The notes under the pieces were generated by a model. It was not told where the DNA came from. It saw nothing but the letters and a program-made list of their open reading frames with translations, and did no database searches. Positions 32,771-41,277 of a stretch of 46,301 bases of DNA are shown in pieces. This DNA comes from Pseudomonas reidholzensis (GTDB lineage: Bacteria; Pseudomonadota; Gammaproteobacteria; Pseudomonadales; Pseudomonadaceae). The number at the start of each line of letters is the position of its first letter. Position 1 is the first letter of the stretch. The DNA is taken from the NCBI RefSeq assembly GCF_900536025.1, contig NZ_UNOZ01000005.1, forward strand, positions 1 to 46,301. The letters run 5' to 3'. The position numbers and the translations under genes are program-made.

Positions 32771-33646
32771 ATGAAACGACTCCCTCCCCTGCCCGCCCTG
32801 CACACCTTCCTGGTCACCGCCCAGCACTGTAATTTCACCCGTGCGGCGCAGCAGTTGCACATCACCCAAGGCGCGGTCAGCCGGCAGATTGCCGGGCTCG
32901 AGGAGCACCTCGGCTATGCCTTGTTCCAGCGCCAGGCGCGCGGCCTGTGCCTGACCGCCGCCGGCCAGGACTGGCTGCCGCGGGTGCAGCAGGTGTTTGC
33001 CCTGATCGAACAGGGCGTGCGCGAGGTCGGCGGGCGCAGCGCCACCTTGCAACTGAAGGCGCCGACCTGCGTGATGCGCTGGTTGCTGCCGCGCTTGATG
33101 GAGTGGCAGGCGTTGCGCCCGGATATTCCGGTAGAGCTGACCACCACCGTGCAGCATGGGGTGGACTTCAGGCGTGAGGGCTTCGACGCGGCGGTGGTCT
33201 ATGGCGACGCGCCCAACCATGGCCTGCGCGTGCGGAAGCTGTTCGACGAGCAACTGACCCCGGTGTGTGCGCCTTCGGTGCTGGCGAGCGGGCTGCCGTT
33301 GGCGCGGCTCGAGGACCTGGCCGGGCACATGCTGCTGCACCCCTCGCGGGACGAACATGACTGGCGGCTGTGGTTGCAGGCGGCGGGGGCGGCGGTCGAG
33401 CTGCAGGGGCGTCGGCAGCACTTCGAGACGTTGGACATGGCCATGGCCATGGCGTCACAGGGGACCGGCGTGGCGATCGGCGATTGGGCGTTGATCGGTG
33501 ATGACTTGCGCAGTGGCCGGCTGTGCATGCCGTTTGACCTGAAAGTCACCACCGGCAAGGGTTACTACCTGGCCAGCCCCGCGCGGAACATGCCGGCGGG
33601 GCTGGTCGAACTGCTCGATTGGCTGGAACAGCGCGCCAGCCATTAG
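32771..33646 (+). CDS. LysR-type regulator (GcvA-like), divergent from aruI
   Basis: A 291-residue LysR-type regulator. The N-terminal helix-turn-helix is LHTFLVTAQHCNFTRAAQQLHITQGAVSRQIAGLEEHLG, and a periplasmic-binding-protein-like ligand domain follows. It resembles the GcvA subgroup, which regulates amino-acid catabolism genes. It starts in the 115-bp region shared with aruI and probably controls it. ATG 32771 was chosen over 32687 because the conserved start MKRLPPLPALHTFLV begins here. It has no strong Shine-Dalgarno. Confidence 0.87.
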   Translation: MKRLPPLPALHTFLVTAQHCNFTRAAQQLHITQGAVSRQIAGLEEHLGYALFQRQARGLCLTAAGQDWLPRVQQVFALIEQGVREVGGRSATLQLKAPTCVMRWLLPRLMEWQALRPDIPVELTTTVQHGVDFRREGFDAAVVYGDAPNHGLRVRKLFDEQLTPVCAPSVLASGLPLARLEDLAGHMLLHPSRDEHDWRLWLQAAGAAVELQGRRQHFETLDMAMAMASQGTGVAIGDWALIGDDLRSGRLCMPFDLKVTTGKGYYLASPARNMPAGLVELLDWLEQRASH

Positions 33647-33665
33647 GCCCGCTGCCGCAGGGCAC

Positions 33666-34280
33666 TCAGTAGCCGACAGTAAACCGCTGCCGCGAATGCG
33701 CCGGCTTTTCCAGCTCATCGATCAGGGCAATCGCGTAGTCGGCAAAGCTGATCCAGCTCTTGCCATCCGCGCCGATCAACAGGTGATCCTTGCCCAGTTG
33801 GTAATGGCCGCTGCGCGCGCCTTCGACGAATTCCGCCGACGGCGACAGGAACGTCCAGTCGAGCTGCTGCTCCTGGCGCAGCGCGTCGAGAAAGCGCACC
33901 CCTGCCGTGGCCTCGGCTTTGTAGGCCTCGGGGAAATCCGGGCTGTCGATCACCCGGTGCCCCGACGGCAGCAGCAGGCTACCGGCGCCACCCACCACCA
34001 GCAGGCGCTTGACCCCGGCACGCTTGACCGGCTCGATGACCGCGTGCGGTTCGAGGGTCGAGAAGTGCGCCGCACTGAGCACCGCGTCGCTCCCCGCCAC
34101 GGCCTGTTGCAGCGCCGCGCTGTCCTTGGCATCCAGCGCCTTGACGGTGACGCCGTCGCGCCCTTGCAGGCTGGACGGGTCTCGGGCGATGGCCACCACG
34201 CTGTGCCCACGGCGCAGGGCTTCTTGCAGCAACTGGCTGCCCGCGCGGCCGGTTGCACCGATGATTGCGATCTTGCTCAT
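33666..34280 (-). CDS. NAD(P)-binding protein (atypical SDR, NmrA-like)
   Basis: A 204-residue Rossmann-fold protein with the dinucleotide motif IAIIGATGRAGSQLL at the N terminus. LLVVGGAGSLLL and the C-terminal TFLSPSAEF and ADGKSWISFADYAIALIDELE match the NAD(P)H-binding family of small atypical SDR proteins (YwnB/NmrA-like). The catalytic Tyr-Lys pair of ordinary SDRs is not evident, so it may be a sensor or reductase of unknown substrate. GGAG lies 8 bases before ATG 34280; an upstream GTG at 34289 is less good. It shares direction with the next gene upstream (28-base gap), so the two probably form an operon. Confidence 0.85.
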   Translation of the reverse strand: MSKIAIIGATGRAGSQLLQEALRRGHSVVAIARDPSSLQGRDGVTVKALDAKDSAALQQAVAGSDAVLSAAHFSTLEPHAVIEPVKRAGVKRLLVVGGAGSLLLPSGHRVIDSPDFPEAYKAEATAGVRFLDALRQEQQLDWTFLSPSAEFVEGARSGHYQLGKDHLLIGADGKSWISFADYAIALIDELEKPAHSRQRFTVGY

Positions 34281-34308
34281 GGGAAACACTCCATCAGGTT
34301 GTAGGGAA

Positions 34309-35184
34309 TTACCACTTCATTTCACCCTTGGCGACCTTGGCACCCAGCTCGAGGGAGCTTTCTTCGCCAAGGCCCGGATAACGCTGTTGCATCGCGGCGA
34401 TCAGCGCCGCGGCGTCCTTGGCCTTCTCGGTTTCGCTGTCAAAGGTACGAATGTAGTCCGCCGTGAAGCGCACGGCGTCCAGTGATCGGCTGCTGTCACC
34501 CAGGTAATGCCCCGGAATCACCGTGCGCGGCGCGAGCTGTTCGATGCGTTGCAGGGTCGCGAGCCAGTCGGCGTGAGACTGGGCCGACTGGGTATCGGCC
34601 ATCCACACGTGAAGGTGTTCAGCGACCACCACGCCGCCCACCACCGCCTTGATCGAGGGGATCCAGACAAAGCTGCGATCCGGTTGCGGGCCATCAAGGC
34701 CGATGATTTCCAGCGTCTGCCCTTCGAGTTGCAGGCGATTGCCTTCGAGCACCTCGGGCACCAACAGCCGTTGAGGCCGATCAGCGCCCATCTGCGGGCC
34801 CCAGTACGCCAGCTTGGCCTCCATGGTCTTGCGGATATGCGCCACGGTCGCCGCAGAGGCCACTACACGCGCCTCTGGATAGGCTCGGGTCAGGGTATCC
34901 AGGCCGAAGTAATAGTCCGGATCGCCGTGGCTGATATAGATGGTGGTCAGGCGCTTGTCGCTGGCACGCAGGCGTTCGACCACCTGCTCGGCCTGGGCCT
35001 TGCCGAACTGGGCATCGACCAGGATGGCCTCGTGCTCGCCGCTGACGATCACCGAGCTGACCGGGAAGATCGCCGCATGGCCTGGGTTGTAGACGTCCAG
35101 CCGCAGCGGCTCGGCGGCCATGACCGGGCCGGCCAGGGTGACGCAAGCCAGCAGCAACGCACGCAAGGGGGTAAAACGCGACAT
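34309..35184 (-). CDS. Exported metallo-beta-lactamase-fold hydrolase
   Basis: A 291-residue protein with a signal peptide (MSRFTPLRALLLACVTLAGP, cleaved near VMAA). The MBL fold is visible: EAILVDAQFGKAQAEQVVERL, then ISHGDPDYYFGLDTL, in which the usual HxHxDH is replaced by SHGDPDYYFG, and later TVIPGHYLG. The first two zinc-ligand His positions are therefore changed (only one His of the HxHxDH core remains), so metal binding and activity differ from a standard hydrolase. It is expressed with the NAD(P)-binding gene and diverges from a LysR gene. Confidence 0.8.
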   Translation of the reverse strand: MSRFTPLRALLLACVTLAGPVMAAEPLRLDVYNPGHAAIFPVSSVIVSGEHEAILVDAQFGKAQAEQVVERLRASDKRLTTIYISHGDPDYYFGLDTLTRAYPEARVVASAATVAHIRKTMEAKLAYWGPQMGADRPQRLLVPEVLEGNRLQLEGQTLEIIGLDGPQPDRSFVWIPSIKAVVGGVVVAEHLHVWMADTQSAQSHADWLATLQRIEQLAPRTVIPGHYLGDSSRSLDAVRFTADYIRTFDSETEKAKDAAALIAAMQQRYPGLGEESSLELGAKVAKGEMKW

Positions 35185-35225
35185 CGGGGGAACCCTGTGA
35201 GAAGTGACGATGAGCCACAGCTTAG

Positions 35226-35286
35226 TTGCCCGATCCATGACAAAAAATGCGATGCTGCGACATAGTTTGTTTCTGAAATCGGGCAA
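35226..35286. promoter_or_regulatory. Inverted repeat TTGCCCGAT ... ATCGGGCAA in the divergent region
   Basis: Seen: a perfect 9-bp inverted repeat with arms at 35226-35234 and 35278-35286, 43 bases apart, between the divergent MBL gene and LysR gene; the right arm ends 3 bases before the LysR start. Could be a looped or paired operator for the LysR protein. Inferred. Confidence 0.4.
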
Positions 35287-35289
35287 ATC

Positions 35290-36201
35290 ATGGACCGTCT
35301 CAACGCCATGCGCGTCTTCGTCACCGTTGTCGACCTGGGCAGCCAGTCGGCGGCGGCGGATCACCTGGAGCTGTCCAGGCCGGTGGTATCGCGCTACCTC
35401 GCCGAACTCGAAGAGTGGGTCGGCGCACGCTTGATGCAGCGCACCACGCGCAAGCTCAGCCTGACCGCCGCCGGCCAGGAAACCTTGCCGCGCTGCCGTC
35501 AGTTGCTGGAGTTGGCGGGCGACCTGCAGAGCGCCGTGCGCCAACCGGACGACGCCCCGCGCGGCGAACTGCGGATCAGCGTCAGCACCTCGTTTGGCCA
35601 AGCCCAGCTGGTCGATGCGGTGGCCGAGTACGTGCGGCGCTTTCCGGGGGTCAAGGTCGAGTTGCAGATGCTCGATCGCACGGTCAACCTGATCGAGGAG
35701 CGCATCGACCTGGCGATTCGCACCAGCAATGAAGTCGACCCGAACCTGATCGCCCGGCGCCTGAGCGTCTGTCGCTCGGTGGTCTGCGCGGCGCCCGGCT
35801 ATCTACGCCAACACGGCGTGCCGCAGCGGGTCGAGGACCTCAGCCAGCACAACTGCCTGACCCATGCCTACTTCGGTCACAGCGTGTGGCAGTTCGAGGT
35901 GGCAGGCAGCCAGGTCGCGGTACCGGTGCAGGGCAATATCAGCGCCAACGAAGCCATGACCTTGCAGAAAGCGGCCGTGGCCGGCGCGGGGATCGCCATG
36001 CTGCCGACCTACCAGGCCGCCTGCGCCCTGCACTCAGGTGAACTGGTGCGCCTGCTGCCCGCGGCGCGGCCGAGGGAGTTGACCCTGAATGCGGTGTATA
36101 CGTCGCGCAAGCACATGCCGGCGACCTTGCGCAGCATGCTGGACTTTCTGGCGCAGCGGTTCAAGGACGAACCTGAGTGGGATCGGCATATCCAGGCGTA
36201 A
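35290..36201 (+). CDS. LysR-type regulator, divergent from the MBL gene
   Basis: A 303-residue LysR-type regulator. It has an N-terminal helix-turn-helix (MRVFVTVVDLGSQSAAADHLELSRPVVSRYLAELEEWVG), the CrgA/DhcR-type spacing, and a C-terminal ligand domain starting GELRISVSTSFGQAQLVDAVAEY. It probably regulates the divergent MBL and NAD(P)-binding genes. ATG 35290 has no strong Shine-Dalgarno but the protein start MDRLNAMRVF is typical of the family. Confidence 0.9.
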   Translation: MDRLNAMRVFVTVVDLGSQSAAADHLELSRPVVSRYLAELEEWVGARLMQRTTRKLSLTAAGQETLPRCRQLLELAGDLQSAVRQPDDAPRGELRISVSTSFGQAQLVDAVAEYVRRFPGVKVELQMLDRTVNLIEERIDLAIRTSNEVDPNLIARRLSVCRSVVCAAPGYLRQHGVPQRVEDLSQHNCLTHAYFGHSVWQFEVAGSQVAVPVQGNISANEAMTLQKAAVAGAGIAMLPTYQAACALHSGELVRLLPAARPRELTLNAVYTSRKHMPATLRSMLDFLAQRFKDEPEWDRHIQA

Positions 36202-36273
36202 ACTGCCTACGAAATGATCAGACTGACCTAAGCTTGTGGCTACCACCTGTCGTTGTCGAAGGAGGTCAGTCAC

Positions 36274-36447
36274 ATGAACATAAAAACCAGAAGGTGTGCC
36301 GTGGTCTTTGCCCTGCTCGTGGTCGCCGGCCTTTATGGCTCGGCCTGCTGGCGCGTCGAACTGCTGCGCAACCAGCCCAATACCGCGGCAAGCTGCGCCC
36401 AGGTGCACTGCGTCCCGCACAGCGCCACCCTGAGCGCCGTCAGATAG
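36274..36447 (+). CDS. Small single-pass membrane protein, function unknown
   Basis: A 57-residue protein with a basic N terminus (MNIKTRRCAVV), one hydrophobic helix (VFALLVVAGLYGSACW, about residues 9-26) and a short C-terminal region with two Cys (CAQVHC). A near-perfect AAGGAGGT lies 8 bases before the ATG, which is strong support for a real gene. Not recognised. It could be a periplasm-facing membrane peptide. Confidence 0.6.
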   Translation: MNIKTRRCAVVFALLVVAGLYGSACWRVELLRNQPNTAASCAQVHCVPHSATLSAVR

Positions 36448-36462
36448 ACCGACGGGCTGGCG

Positions 36463-37332
36463 TCACTCTTCGACGCTCATGTATTCCTTGGCCCAGCGGA
36501 TGTAATCCTCAGGCTGGGTATAGGTGTGCGACAGCTCGGTGGCAGTGAGGTTGTCGGACTTGTGCTGCTGGCCGCGCTGCAGGCGCAGGCAGTCGTAAGT
36601 TGCCTTGATCGCGGCAAAGTAGGCGGCGTGGCCATCGACCACGATGCGCACGCCAAGCCGCGCCAGGCGCTCGTCGTCACGCAGGTTGGGGTTGCCGTAG
36701 GTGACCAGCATCAACGGCACGCTCAGGTGCTCGGCGATCTGCTCCAGGTGCTCGAAATCCTTCACCCCGACCATGCAGATGGCGTCGGCACCGGCCTTCT
36801 GGTAGCTCTGCGTGCGGACGATGATTTCTTCGGTGCTGAGCACGCCGGCGTTGGTCCGGGCAATGATCGACAGCGACGAGTCGACCCGCGCCTCGATGGC
36901 CGCACGCACCTTGCCGACACCCTCCTCGACCGAGATCAGGTCCGTCGACTTGCGCCCGAACTGGGCGGGCAGCAGGGTGTCTTCGATGGTCAGCGCGGCC
37001 ACGCCGGCACGCTCCAGTTCGATCACCGTACGCATCACGTTGAGCGCATTGCCATAGCCGTGGTCGGCGTCAGCCATCACCGGCAACTGCGCGACGCGGC
37101 CGATGCGGGTCGCCTGCTCGACGAACTCGCTGAGGGTGATCAAGGCGAAATCGGGTGCCGCCAGTACCTGCAGCGAGGCGACCGAACCACCCAGGATGCC
37201 CACCTCGAACCCCAGGTCGCCCGCGATGCGCGCCGACATGGGGTCGAACACCGAGGCGGTGTGAAAGCACGAACCTGAAGCGAGCAGCTCGCGGAAGGCA
37301 AAACGCAGATCTTGGTGGGAAGCCTTGGGCAT
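36463..37332 (-). CDS. Oxaloacetate decarboxylase of the PEP mutase/isocitrate lyase superfamily
   Basis: A 289-residue cytoplasmic enzyme that resembles P. aeruginosa PA4872, an oxaloacetate decarboxylase of the PEP mutase/isocitrate lyase group. The metal and substrate motif is [18 protein letters not shown], followed by [26 protein letters not shown] and [10 protein letters not shown]. The isocitrate lyase catalytic KKCGH motif is absent, consistent with a decarboxylase rather than a lyase. CGGAG lies 6-7 bases before the ATG. It turns oxaloacetate into pyruvate and CO2, linking the acid-uptake systems to central metabolism. Database names such as carboxyphosphonoenolpyruvate mutase are common for this family. 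Confidence 0.88.
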   Translation of the reverse strand: MPKASHQDLRFAFRELLASGSCFHTASVFDPMSARIAGDLGFEVGILGGSVASLQVLAAPDFALITLSEFVEQATRIGRVAQLPVMADADHGYGNALNVMRTVIELERAGVAALTIEDTLLPAQFGRKSTDLISVEEGVGKVRAAIEARVDSSLSIIARTNAGVLSTEEIIVRTQSYQKAGADAICMVGVKDFEHLEQIAEHLSVPLMLVTYGNPNLRDDERLARLGVRIVVDGHAAYFAAIKATYDCLRLQRGQQHKSDNLTATELSHTYTQPEDYIRWAKEYMSVEE

Positions 37333-37496
37333 GATCACTCCGCAATAACGTTGATATTTAACTGGCTGAAAACCGACCCCGGGATTGGATCTACCTGACC
37401 TGTTCCAACCGTCGCCATCAGGGCGGTTATGCTCGACATGCAGGCAGAGGAATAAAAGGCGTGGGATACAGCGGGCTGAAAAGCTGCGACGATTTG

Positions 37497-37515
37497 TTGC
37501 ACCAGGGTGGTGCAA
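37497..37515. promoter_or_regulatory. NtrC-type operator TTGCACCA-GGG-TGGTGCAA
   Basis: Seen: a perfect 8-bp-arm palindrome with a 3-base centre. It fits the classical NtrC (NRI) site TGCACCA-N3-TGGTGCA known from enteric glnA. It lies about 95 bases before a start expected from the weak -24/-12 element, and 165-184 bases before the oxaloacetate decarboxylase start. Occupancy by NtrC is inferred. Confidence 0.6.
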
Positions 37516-37574
37516 GCCACGTATTTCAGCCCCTGCGGTGCGGCCACGATATCACGCAGCCATGCCTCTGCGGG

Positions 37575-37590
37575 TGGAAGCGCTAATGCC
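37575..37590 (+). promoter_or_regulatory. Weak sigma-54-like promoter before the DHA2 pump
   Basis: Seen: TGGAAGCGCTAATGCC, with GG and GC exactly 10 bases apart. Only 4 of 6 bases match TGGCAC and 3 of 5 match TTGCA, so alone it would be unconvincing; the NtrC-type site at a suitable distance upstream gives it support. Confidence 0.3.
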
Positions 37591-37692
37591 GATCTTGCAT
37601 AGGGAATGCACATACTGGATAGGAGGCTACCTAAGTCAGGTTACACTTGGCCTGCGTGCCCCACCCGATTCGAACTTTTTTATCCACAAGGT

Positions 37693-39150
37693 ATGACCGT
37701 GACCGCAGCCCTGCCGCCCGCCGCCCTGCGCAGCGTCCTGACCGCACTGATGCTGGCGATTTTCCTCGGTGCCCTGGACCAGACCATCGTCGCCGTGTCG
37801 CTGCCCGCGATCTCCGCCCAGTTCAACGATGTCGGCCTGCTGGCCTGGGTGATCTCCGGCTACATGGTGGCGATGACCGTGGCCGTGCCGATCTACGGCA
37901 AGCTCGGTGACCTGTATGGCCGGCGGCGGATGATCCTCACCGGCACCGCCTTGTTCACCCTCGCCTCCATGTTCTGCGCGCTGGCGCAGAACATGGAGCA
38001 ACTGGTGCTGGCCAGGGTGCTGCAGGGGGTTGGCGCCGGCGGCATGGTGTCGGTGAGCCAGGCGATCATTGGCGATTACGTGCCGCCGCGCGAGCGCGGC
38101 CGTTACCAGGGTTATTTCAGCAGCATGTATGCCCTGGCCAGCGTGGCCGGGCCGGTGCTCGGCGGCGGCTTGACCGAATACCTGTCCTGGCACTGGGTGT
38201 TCTGGGTCAACCTGCCACTCGGGCTGGTCGCCCTGTGGGTGATCAGCCGCGCCTTGCGCGACATGCCGGTGAAACGCCGCGACGCACAGGTCGATTACCT
38301 CGGCGCGGTGTTGCTGATCATCGGCCTGGGCAGCCTGCTGCTGGGCATCACCCTGGTCGGCCAAGGGCATGCCTGGCAGTCGTCCGCGGTGCTGGCGCTG
38401 TTCGCCAGTGCCGGCGTCGGGCTGGCGCTGTTCATTGCCCACCAGCGGCGCTGCGCCGAACCGTTGCTGCCGCTGCAGCTGTTCGGCAACCGGGTCGCGG
38501 TGTTGTGCTGGGCGGTGATCTTCTTTGCCAGTTTCCAGTCGATTTCGCTGACCATGCTGATGCCGCTGCGCTTCCAGGGCATTACCGGTGCCGGCGCCGA
38601 CAGCGCGGCGCTGCACTTGCTGCCGCTGGCCATGGGGCTGCCGATCGGTGCCTTTGGCGGCGGCCGCCTGACCAGCCGCACCGGGCGCTACAAACCGCAG
38701 ATCCTCAGTGGCGCCCTGTTGATGCCGCTGGCGATCGCCGGCATGGCCCTGACGCCACCCCAGGCCGGGTTGCTCAGCGCAGTGTTCATGCTGCTGGTGG
38801 GGATCGCCTGCGGCTTGCAGTTCCCGACGTCGCTGGTGGCCACGCAGAGCGCGGTCGAGACCAGGGACATCGGTGTCGCCACCAGCACCACCAACCTGTT
38901 CCGCTCGTTGGGGGGCGCGATGGGCGTGGCGTGCATGTCCAGCCTGCTGCTGGCACTGCTGCAGGATGGCGGCCTGGCGGCGGTTGGCAATCCGTTGCTG
39001 GGCAGCCTGCAGATGGGCGAGGCGGACCCGCTGAACCAGGCGCGCCTGCTGGCGACGTTCAGGCACTTGTTGCTGGGGAGCGCCGCGGTGGCCGTGCTGG
39101 GCTTGCTGGCAGCGCTGGCGTTGCCGGATCGGCAGTTGCGCGGGCATTGA
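37693..39150 (+). CDS. DHA2-family (EmrB/QacA-like) multidrug MFS transporter
   Basis: A 485-residue inner-membrane exporter with 14 predicted helices. Helix 1 carries the DHA2 signature LDQTIVAVSLPAIS (motif D1), the loop 2-3 motif GKLGDLYGRRRMILTG is present, and motif C is around YALASVAGPVLGGGLTEYLSWHWVFWVNLP. It uses the proton gradient to expel drugs. The start is uncertain: AAGG is only one base before ATG 37693, whereas GTG 37699 has 7-base spacing to it. A possible NtrC/sigma-54 promoter precedes it. It ends 79 bases before the ttgR stop. Confidence 0.87.
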   Translation: MTVTAALPPAALRSVLTALMLAIFLGALDQTIVAVSLPAISAQFNDVGLLAWVISGYMVAMTVAVPIYGKLGDLYGRRRMILTGTALFTLASMFCALAQNMEQLVLARVLQGVGAGGMVSVSQAIIGDYVPPRERGRYQGYFSSMYALASVAGPVLGGGLTEYLSWHWVFWVNLPLGLVALWVISRALRDMPVKRRDAQVDYLGAVLLIIGLGSLLLGITLVGQGHAWQSSAVLALFASAGVGLALFIAHQRRCAEPLLPLQLFGNRVAVLCWAVIFFASFQSISLTMLMPLRFQGITGAGADSAALHLLPLAMGLPIGAFGGGRLTSRTGRYKPQILSGALLMPLAIAGMALTPPQAGLLSAVFMLLVGIACGLQFPTSLVATQSAVETRDIGVATSTTNLFRSLGGAMGVACMSSLLLALLQDGGLAAVGNPLLGSLQMGEADPLNQARLLATFRHLLLGSAAVAVLGLLAALALPDRQLRGH

Positions 39151-39229
39151 GCCCATCGCGACCGTAACCGTTCCTTAACCGCCCCTTAACACTGCAGGGC
39201 AACACTTCCTCACAATCCTTAACAAAGTC

Positions 39230-39862
39230 TCATTTGCGCAAGGCAGGGCTCAAGCGCAGCATATCCAACCCGGTGTCGACCCACTGCTCGGCGTTACCCA
39301 GCAGGTCGAAGCTGTCCGGCAGCAACAGCCAGCGGCCGATCAGGCCGTCGACATACGCAAACAGCGCTACAGCGGCATGCTCCACGTGCAGGTCGGCCGG
39401 CAATTGCCCACGGCGCACCGCATTGCCCAGGGTCAGGGTAATGCTGTCATGGCACTCGGTGATCGCGCCCTGACGCTGCTGACGAATTTCACACATTTCA
39501 TCGGTGAACTCGCACTTGTGATGCAGGATCTCATTGATACGCCGGGTTCGCGCATCCAGCACCAACTCGCTGAACACTTGCAACAGCAGCTTGCGCATGC
39601 AACCGAGCGGGTCGACTTCGTCCTCGCTCTCGCTGGCGCGGGCCAGGTGTTCGTGGGTTTCGTGCAGGCTGTCCAGCAACGCCTGGACCAGCTCCGCCTT
39701 GTTGTTGAAATGCCAGTAGATGGCCCCGCGGGTCACCCCCGCATGCTCTGCGATGTCGGCCAGGGTGGTTCGCGCAACCCCGCGCTTGTAGAAGGCCTTT
39801 TCCGCCGCCTCGATAATCTGGGCGCGGGTTTCCTGGGCTTCCTCTTTGGTTCGACGGACCAT
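39230..39862 (-). CDS. ttgR: TtgR, TetR-family repressor of ttgABC
   Basis: A 210-residue repressor, the same length as TtgR of P. putida. The DNA-binding helix-turn-helix [34 protein letters not shown] lies at residues 25-65, and the ligand domain follows. It binds the shared ttgR-ttgA operator and is released by antibiotics and plant phenolics; it also controls itself. The gene diverges from ttgABC with a recognisable operator between. Confidence 0.96.
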   Translation of the reverse strand: MVRRTKEEAQETRAQIIEAAEKAFYKRGVARTTLADIAEHAGVTRGAIYWHFNNKAELVQALLDSLHETHEHLARASESEDEVDPLGCMRKLLLQVFSELVLDARTRRINEILHHKCEFTDEMCEIRQQRQGAITECHDSITLTLGNAVRRGQLPADLHVEHAAVALFAYVDGLIGRWLLLPDSFDLLGNAEQWVDTGLDMLRLSPALRK

Positions 39863-39987
39863 GGCAGCACAACCTCATCAGGGCCCACGCGCTCGCAGGG
39901 CGGGTGGGAATCAGGCCGGGGACACCTCTGCAAGGGCGTCTCCCGGGGCAATTGACGGTGTTGGTGTGGCAACTGACCACTACCAAA

Positions 39988-40020
39988 CAGTATTTACAAA
40001 CAACCATGAATGTAAGTATA
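39988..40020. promoter_or_regulatory. TtgR operator in the ttgR-ttgA region
   Basis: Seen: CAGTATTTACAAACAACC followed by ATGAATGTAAGTATA, an AT-rich dyad (GTATTTACA / TGTAAGTATA). It agrees with the TtgR operator I know from P. putida DOT-T1E, where it overlaps both promoters. It stands about 100 bases before ttgA. Confidence 0.88.
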
Positions 40021-40119
40021 TTTGTTAGCAAGCTATTTATCCACTCGATAGCATTTTTTTCTGACCAGACTCTCCACTATTCTTGAGCGTCTCCCAGCTC
40101 TAGCGACCCGAGGATCCTC

Positions 40120-41274
40120 ATGCACTTCAAGCCAGCCGTCACCGCCCTGGTTTCCGCCGTCGCCCTGGCAACACTGCTAAGTGGCTGTAAGAAAGAAGAG
40201 GCGGCGCCCGTGGCGCAGGCTCCTCAGGTCGGCGTCGTCACCTTGCAACCCCAAGCCTTCACCCTGACCTCGGAACTGCCTGGGCGCACCACGGCCTTCC
40301 GCGTCGCCGAAGTTCGGCCGCAGGTCAATGGCATCATTCTCAAGCGCCTGTTCAAAGAGGGCAGCGAGGTCAAGGAAGGTCAGCAGCTGTACCAGATCGA
40401 CCCGTCCGTGTACGAAGCGACCCTGGCCAGCGCGCAAGCCAACCTGCAAGCCACCCGTTCGCTGGCCGATCGCTACAAGCAGCTGATCGACGAGCAGGCG
40501 GTTTCGCGCCAGGAATACGACGACGCCAATGCCAAACGATTGCAGGCGGACGCGGCACTCAAGAGCGCTCAGATCGACCTGCGCTACACCAAGGTGCTGG
40601 CACCGATCAGCGGCCGCATCGGTCGCTCGGCGTTCACCGAAGGCGCGCTGGTGAGCAACGGCCAGACCGATGCCATGGCGACCATCCAGCAGCTCGACAC
40701 GATGTACGTCGACGTCACCCAGTCCACCGCCGAGCTGCTCAAGCTGCGCCGTGACCTGGAAAGCGGCAACCTGCAGAAAGCCGGTGAAAACGCTGCACAA
40801 GTCCAGCTTATTCTCGAAGATGGCAGCACGTTCGCCCAGAAAGGCCGCCTGGAGTTCTCCGAAGTGTCGGTCGACGAGACCACAGGTTCGGTGACCCTGC
40901 GCGCTGTGTTCCCCAACCCGGACCACACCTTGCTGCCCGGCATGTTCGTCCACGCCCGCCTGCAGTCCGGGGTCAACGCCAACGCCATTCTGGCGCCGCA
41001 ACAGGGCGTGACCCGCGACCTCAAAGGCACCCCGACGGCACTGGTGGTCAACCAGGACAACAAGGTCGAGCTGCGTCAGCTGAAAGCCAGCCGCACCCTG
41101 GGCAGTGACTGGCTGATCGAAGAAGGCCTGAACCCGGGCGACCGGCTGATCACCGAAGGCCTGCAGTACGTGCGCCCTGGCGCCGAGGTCAAGGTCAGCG
41201 AAGCCACCAACGTCAAGTCGCCGGCCAGCCCAAACCAGGCCAATGCGACGAAAGCAGACGCCAAAGCGGAGTAA
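40120..41274 (+). CDS. ttgA: TtgA, periplasmic adaptor of the TtgABC RND efflux pump
   Basis: A 384-residue membrane-fusion lipoprotein. The lipobox LLSGC puts the lipid on Cys23. The lipoyl/hairpin region includes GRTTAFRVAEVRPQVNGIILKRLFKEGSEVKEGQQLYQIDPSVYEA, followed by a helical hairpin and beta barrel. It links TtgB to TtgC (MexA/AcrA type). It is the first gene of the operon and ends 3 bases before ttgB. It has a stretch of 257 bp before it that holds the TtgR operator and AT-rich promoter sequence. Confidence 0.95.
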   Translation: MHFKPAVTALVSAVALATLLSGCKKEEAAPVAQAPQVGVVTLQPQAFTLTSELPGRTTAFRVAEVRPQVNGIILKRLFKEGSEVKEGQQLYQIDPSVYEATLASAQANLQATRSLADRYKQLIDEQAVSRQEYDDANAKRLQADAALKSAQIDLRYTKVLAPISGRIGRSAFTEGALVSNGQTDAMATIQQLDTMYVDVTQSTAELLKLRRDLESGNLQKAGENAAQVQLILEDGSTFAQKGRLEFSEVSVDETTGSVTLRAVFPNPDHTLLPGMFVHARLQSGVNANAILAPQQGVTRDLKGTPTALVVNQDNKVELRQLKASRTLGSDWLIEEGLNPGDRLITEGLQYVRPGAEVKVSEATNVKSPASPNQANATKADAKAE

Positions 41275-41277
41275 ACC

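Larger units (their letters stand above)
37333..37692. other. Divergent regulatory region between oxaloacetate decarboxylase and the DHA2 pump
   Basis: A 360-base region with no gene. It holds a perfect NtrC-type operator (37497-37515), an outer 9-bp inverted repeat around it (GGGCTGAAA 37473-37481 and TTTCAGCCC 37524-37532), and a weak -24/-12-like element at 37575-37590. No clear sigma-70 box pair stands out. Confidence 0.5.

Noticed and set aside
36463..37332. Isocitrate lyase or PEP mutase role for the superfamily enzyme
   Set aside because: The KKCGH catalytic motif of isocitrate lyase is missing, and the sequence is closest to the known oxaloacetate decarboxylase group.
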